From positions 1 through 24,350 of the forward strand of contig NZ_JAKJHX010000085.1 of assembly GCF_021648855.1 (NCBI RefSeq): 24,350 nucleotides of DNA, read 5' to 3'. Shown piece by piece: positions 23,760 to 24,350 of the stretch (its first letter is position 1; the number at the start of each line of letters is the position of its first letter). Made by a program: the position numbers and the translations under genes. The notes under the pieces are model-generated. The model searched no databases. It saw only the letters and a program-made list of their open reading frames with translations, and was not told the DNA's origin. The stretch comes from Tychonema litorale BBK16 (GTDB taxonomy: Bacteria; Cyanobacteriota; Cyanobacteriia; Cyanobacteriales; Microcoleaceae).

Positions 23760-24000
23760 AGGAAGTGAATGATTGCAGGAGGGTTAGATTAGCATCTTAA
23801 CCTTTTGGGGGTCTGGATTTGAATGCGATCGCGCATTTGGCACTTCTTAAGTGAGATTTTGCCAACACATATCATATAATTTGTCTTATGTCAATGAATG
23901 TTTAAGCCACCCAACCTTAGCTGTAGGGTGTTTCGCGATCGACAATCCTCAAGAAAAAGCGACAATCTAGTAGCGACGCACCTATGCTTAGCAAGAAAAT

Positions 24001-24062
24001 GGGTTTAAAGCCCCGTCACTTCGGCTACGCTCAGCACAGCGCCTTATAGGACGGCTTTAATT
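24001..24062. repeat. AAGCCCCGTC/GACGGCTTT hairpin repeat with inserted loop
   Basis: AAAGCCCCGTC (24007-24017) pairs imperfectly with GGACGGCTTT (24049-24058). The loop is enlarged by CTTCGGCTACGCTCAGCACA and following bases, itself a sequence I recall as a common cyanobacterial repeat. A compact copy of the same stem lies at 24310-24345. In cyanobacteria such stems are often found at ends of IS200/IS605-type elements; no transposase is visible here. Confidence 0.6.
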
Positions 24063-24091
24063 AAGGAGTTAAGTTGGTTAACAAGACTCGT

Positions 24092-24120
24092 GGAAACAAA
24101 CCTATATGTTGGTTTATAAT
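24092..24120 (+). promoter_or_regulatory. Candidate promoter for the reductase-like gene
   Basis: A perfect TATAAT (24115-24120) lies 40 bases before the ATG at 24161. A loose -35 (TGGAAA, from about 24091) sits 18 bases upstream of it. The leader would be about 34 bases. Confidence 0.3.
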
Positions 24121-24160
24121 AAGTCTATATTTTCTAGTTATTTAACATAAAGGTTAAATA

Positions 24161-24334
24161 TGCGAAAACTAAAATATTACGTTGCTTGCACCGTTGATGG
24201 GTTTATCGCTCGCGAAGACGGCTCATTTGATTGTTTTCCGAGTTCAGGAGAGCATTTTGCTGATTTGTGCGAGCTTTTTCCTGAGACTTTTCCGGTTCAC
24301 CAAGGAACTGGGTCTGAAGCCCCGTCCTTCTAGG
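24161..24334 (+). pseudogene. Dihydrofolate reductase-like (RibD C-terminal type) gene, broken
   Basis: The reading frame starts MRKLKYYVACTVDGFIARED, the hallmark N-terminus of dihydrofolate-reductase-family proteins of the RibD C-terminal type, which bind NADPH. It continues plausibly through GEHFADLCELFPETFPVH to about residue 47 (base 24301). It then enters a hairpin repeat and stops at TAG 24332-24334 after 57 codons, against about 180 or more in the family. The expected core (VLMGRKTYE-like block) is absent before the window ends. Either a repeat or mobile element end has inserted, with the rest of the gene outside the window, or the gene is a fragment. AAAGG upstream of the ATG is a fair ribosome site. 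No function is expected for this product. Confidence 0.7.
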
Positions 24335-24345
24335 ACGGCTTTAAT
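24310..24345. mobile_element. Hairpin repeat interrupting the reductase gene, possible IS end
   Basis: GAAGCCCCGTCC (24316-24327) and GGACGGCTTT (24333-24342) form a compact stem around TTCTA. The homologous frame ends just before it, so it probably marks an insertion boundary. Similar stems border IS200/IS605-type elements in cyanobacteria as I recall; the window ends five bases later, so no transposase can be checked. It could equally be a small non-autonomous repeat. Confidence 0.45.
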
Positions 24346-24350
24346 TCTCT

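Larger units (their letters stand above)
23760..24160. other. Spacer upstream of pdhB
   Basis: This 400-base spacer lies between divergent pdhB and the broken reductase gene. It contains a HIP1 site in a longer palindrome (about 23823-23836), a nested dyad TTGGCA (23837-23842) / TGCCAA (23860-23865) enclosing CACTT/AAGTG, and a hairpin repeat at 24001-24062. The dyad lies about 80-105 bases before pdhB and could be an operator. No open frame is convincing. Confidence 0.45.

Overview
The window reads as a chromosomal segment of a filamentous cyanobacterium, probably of the Oscillatoria/Microcoleus type. Three things point there. HIP1 octamers (GCGATCGC) are frequent in genes and spacers. Several gene structures are cyanobacterial: ferrochelatase with a C-terminal chlorophyll-binding helix, fused PyrF-PyrE, and a pdhB-secD-secF cluster. 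Most spacers hold heptameric tandem repeats or dispersed palindromes. I saw no tRNA, rRNA, CRISPR array, phage gene or complete insertion sequence. Family names come from recognising motifs by eye; no database was searched.

Layout. 1-2060: a DUF4126 membrane protein (+) converges on hemH (-). 2060-3720: a decayed coding remnant, a dispersed palindrome and an unrecognised 373-residue gene (-) with a nested dyad just upstream. 3760-6010: a GDYXXLXY-type membrane protein and a DUF2157 membrane protein (both -), probably one unit. 6130-6800: a twin-hairpin repeat and a Uma2-type nuclease (+). 7130-9380: a DUF547 gene (-) divergent from pyrFE (+). 9500-12000: a DUF3891 gene and a metallophosphoesterase (both -), with a copy of the phosphoesterase 3' end left behind beyond DUF3891. 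12370-13750: a 461-residue HD-like protein (+). 13770-14475: a small DUF4342 gene (-) enclosed by two inverted copies of a ~100-bp repeat. 14850-19640: a large AAA-like/transmembrane/WD40 protein and a CBS-type sensor histidine kinase (both +). 19650-23760: pdhB, secD, secF and a small two-helix membrane protein (all -). 24160-end: the 5' part of a dihydrofolate-reductase-like gene, broken at or near a hairpin repeat.

How the genes relate. Housekeeping functions (heme synthesis, UMP synthesis, pyruvate dehydrogenase E1 beta, SecDF export) alternate with poorly characterised cyanobacterial families. The stretch from 9550 to 19640 is richest in regulatory and signalling candidates: three predicted phosphohydrolase-like proteins, a small hydrophobic protein, a STAND-like WD40 protein and a histidine kinase without an adjacent response regulator. 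I do not see a clear new defence or mobile system. The most unusual signals are structural: the duplicated 3' end around DUF3891, the inverted repeats around DUF4342 that supply its stop codon, and a hairpin repeat translated in frame inside the AAA/WD40 protein.
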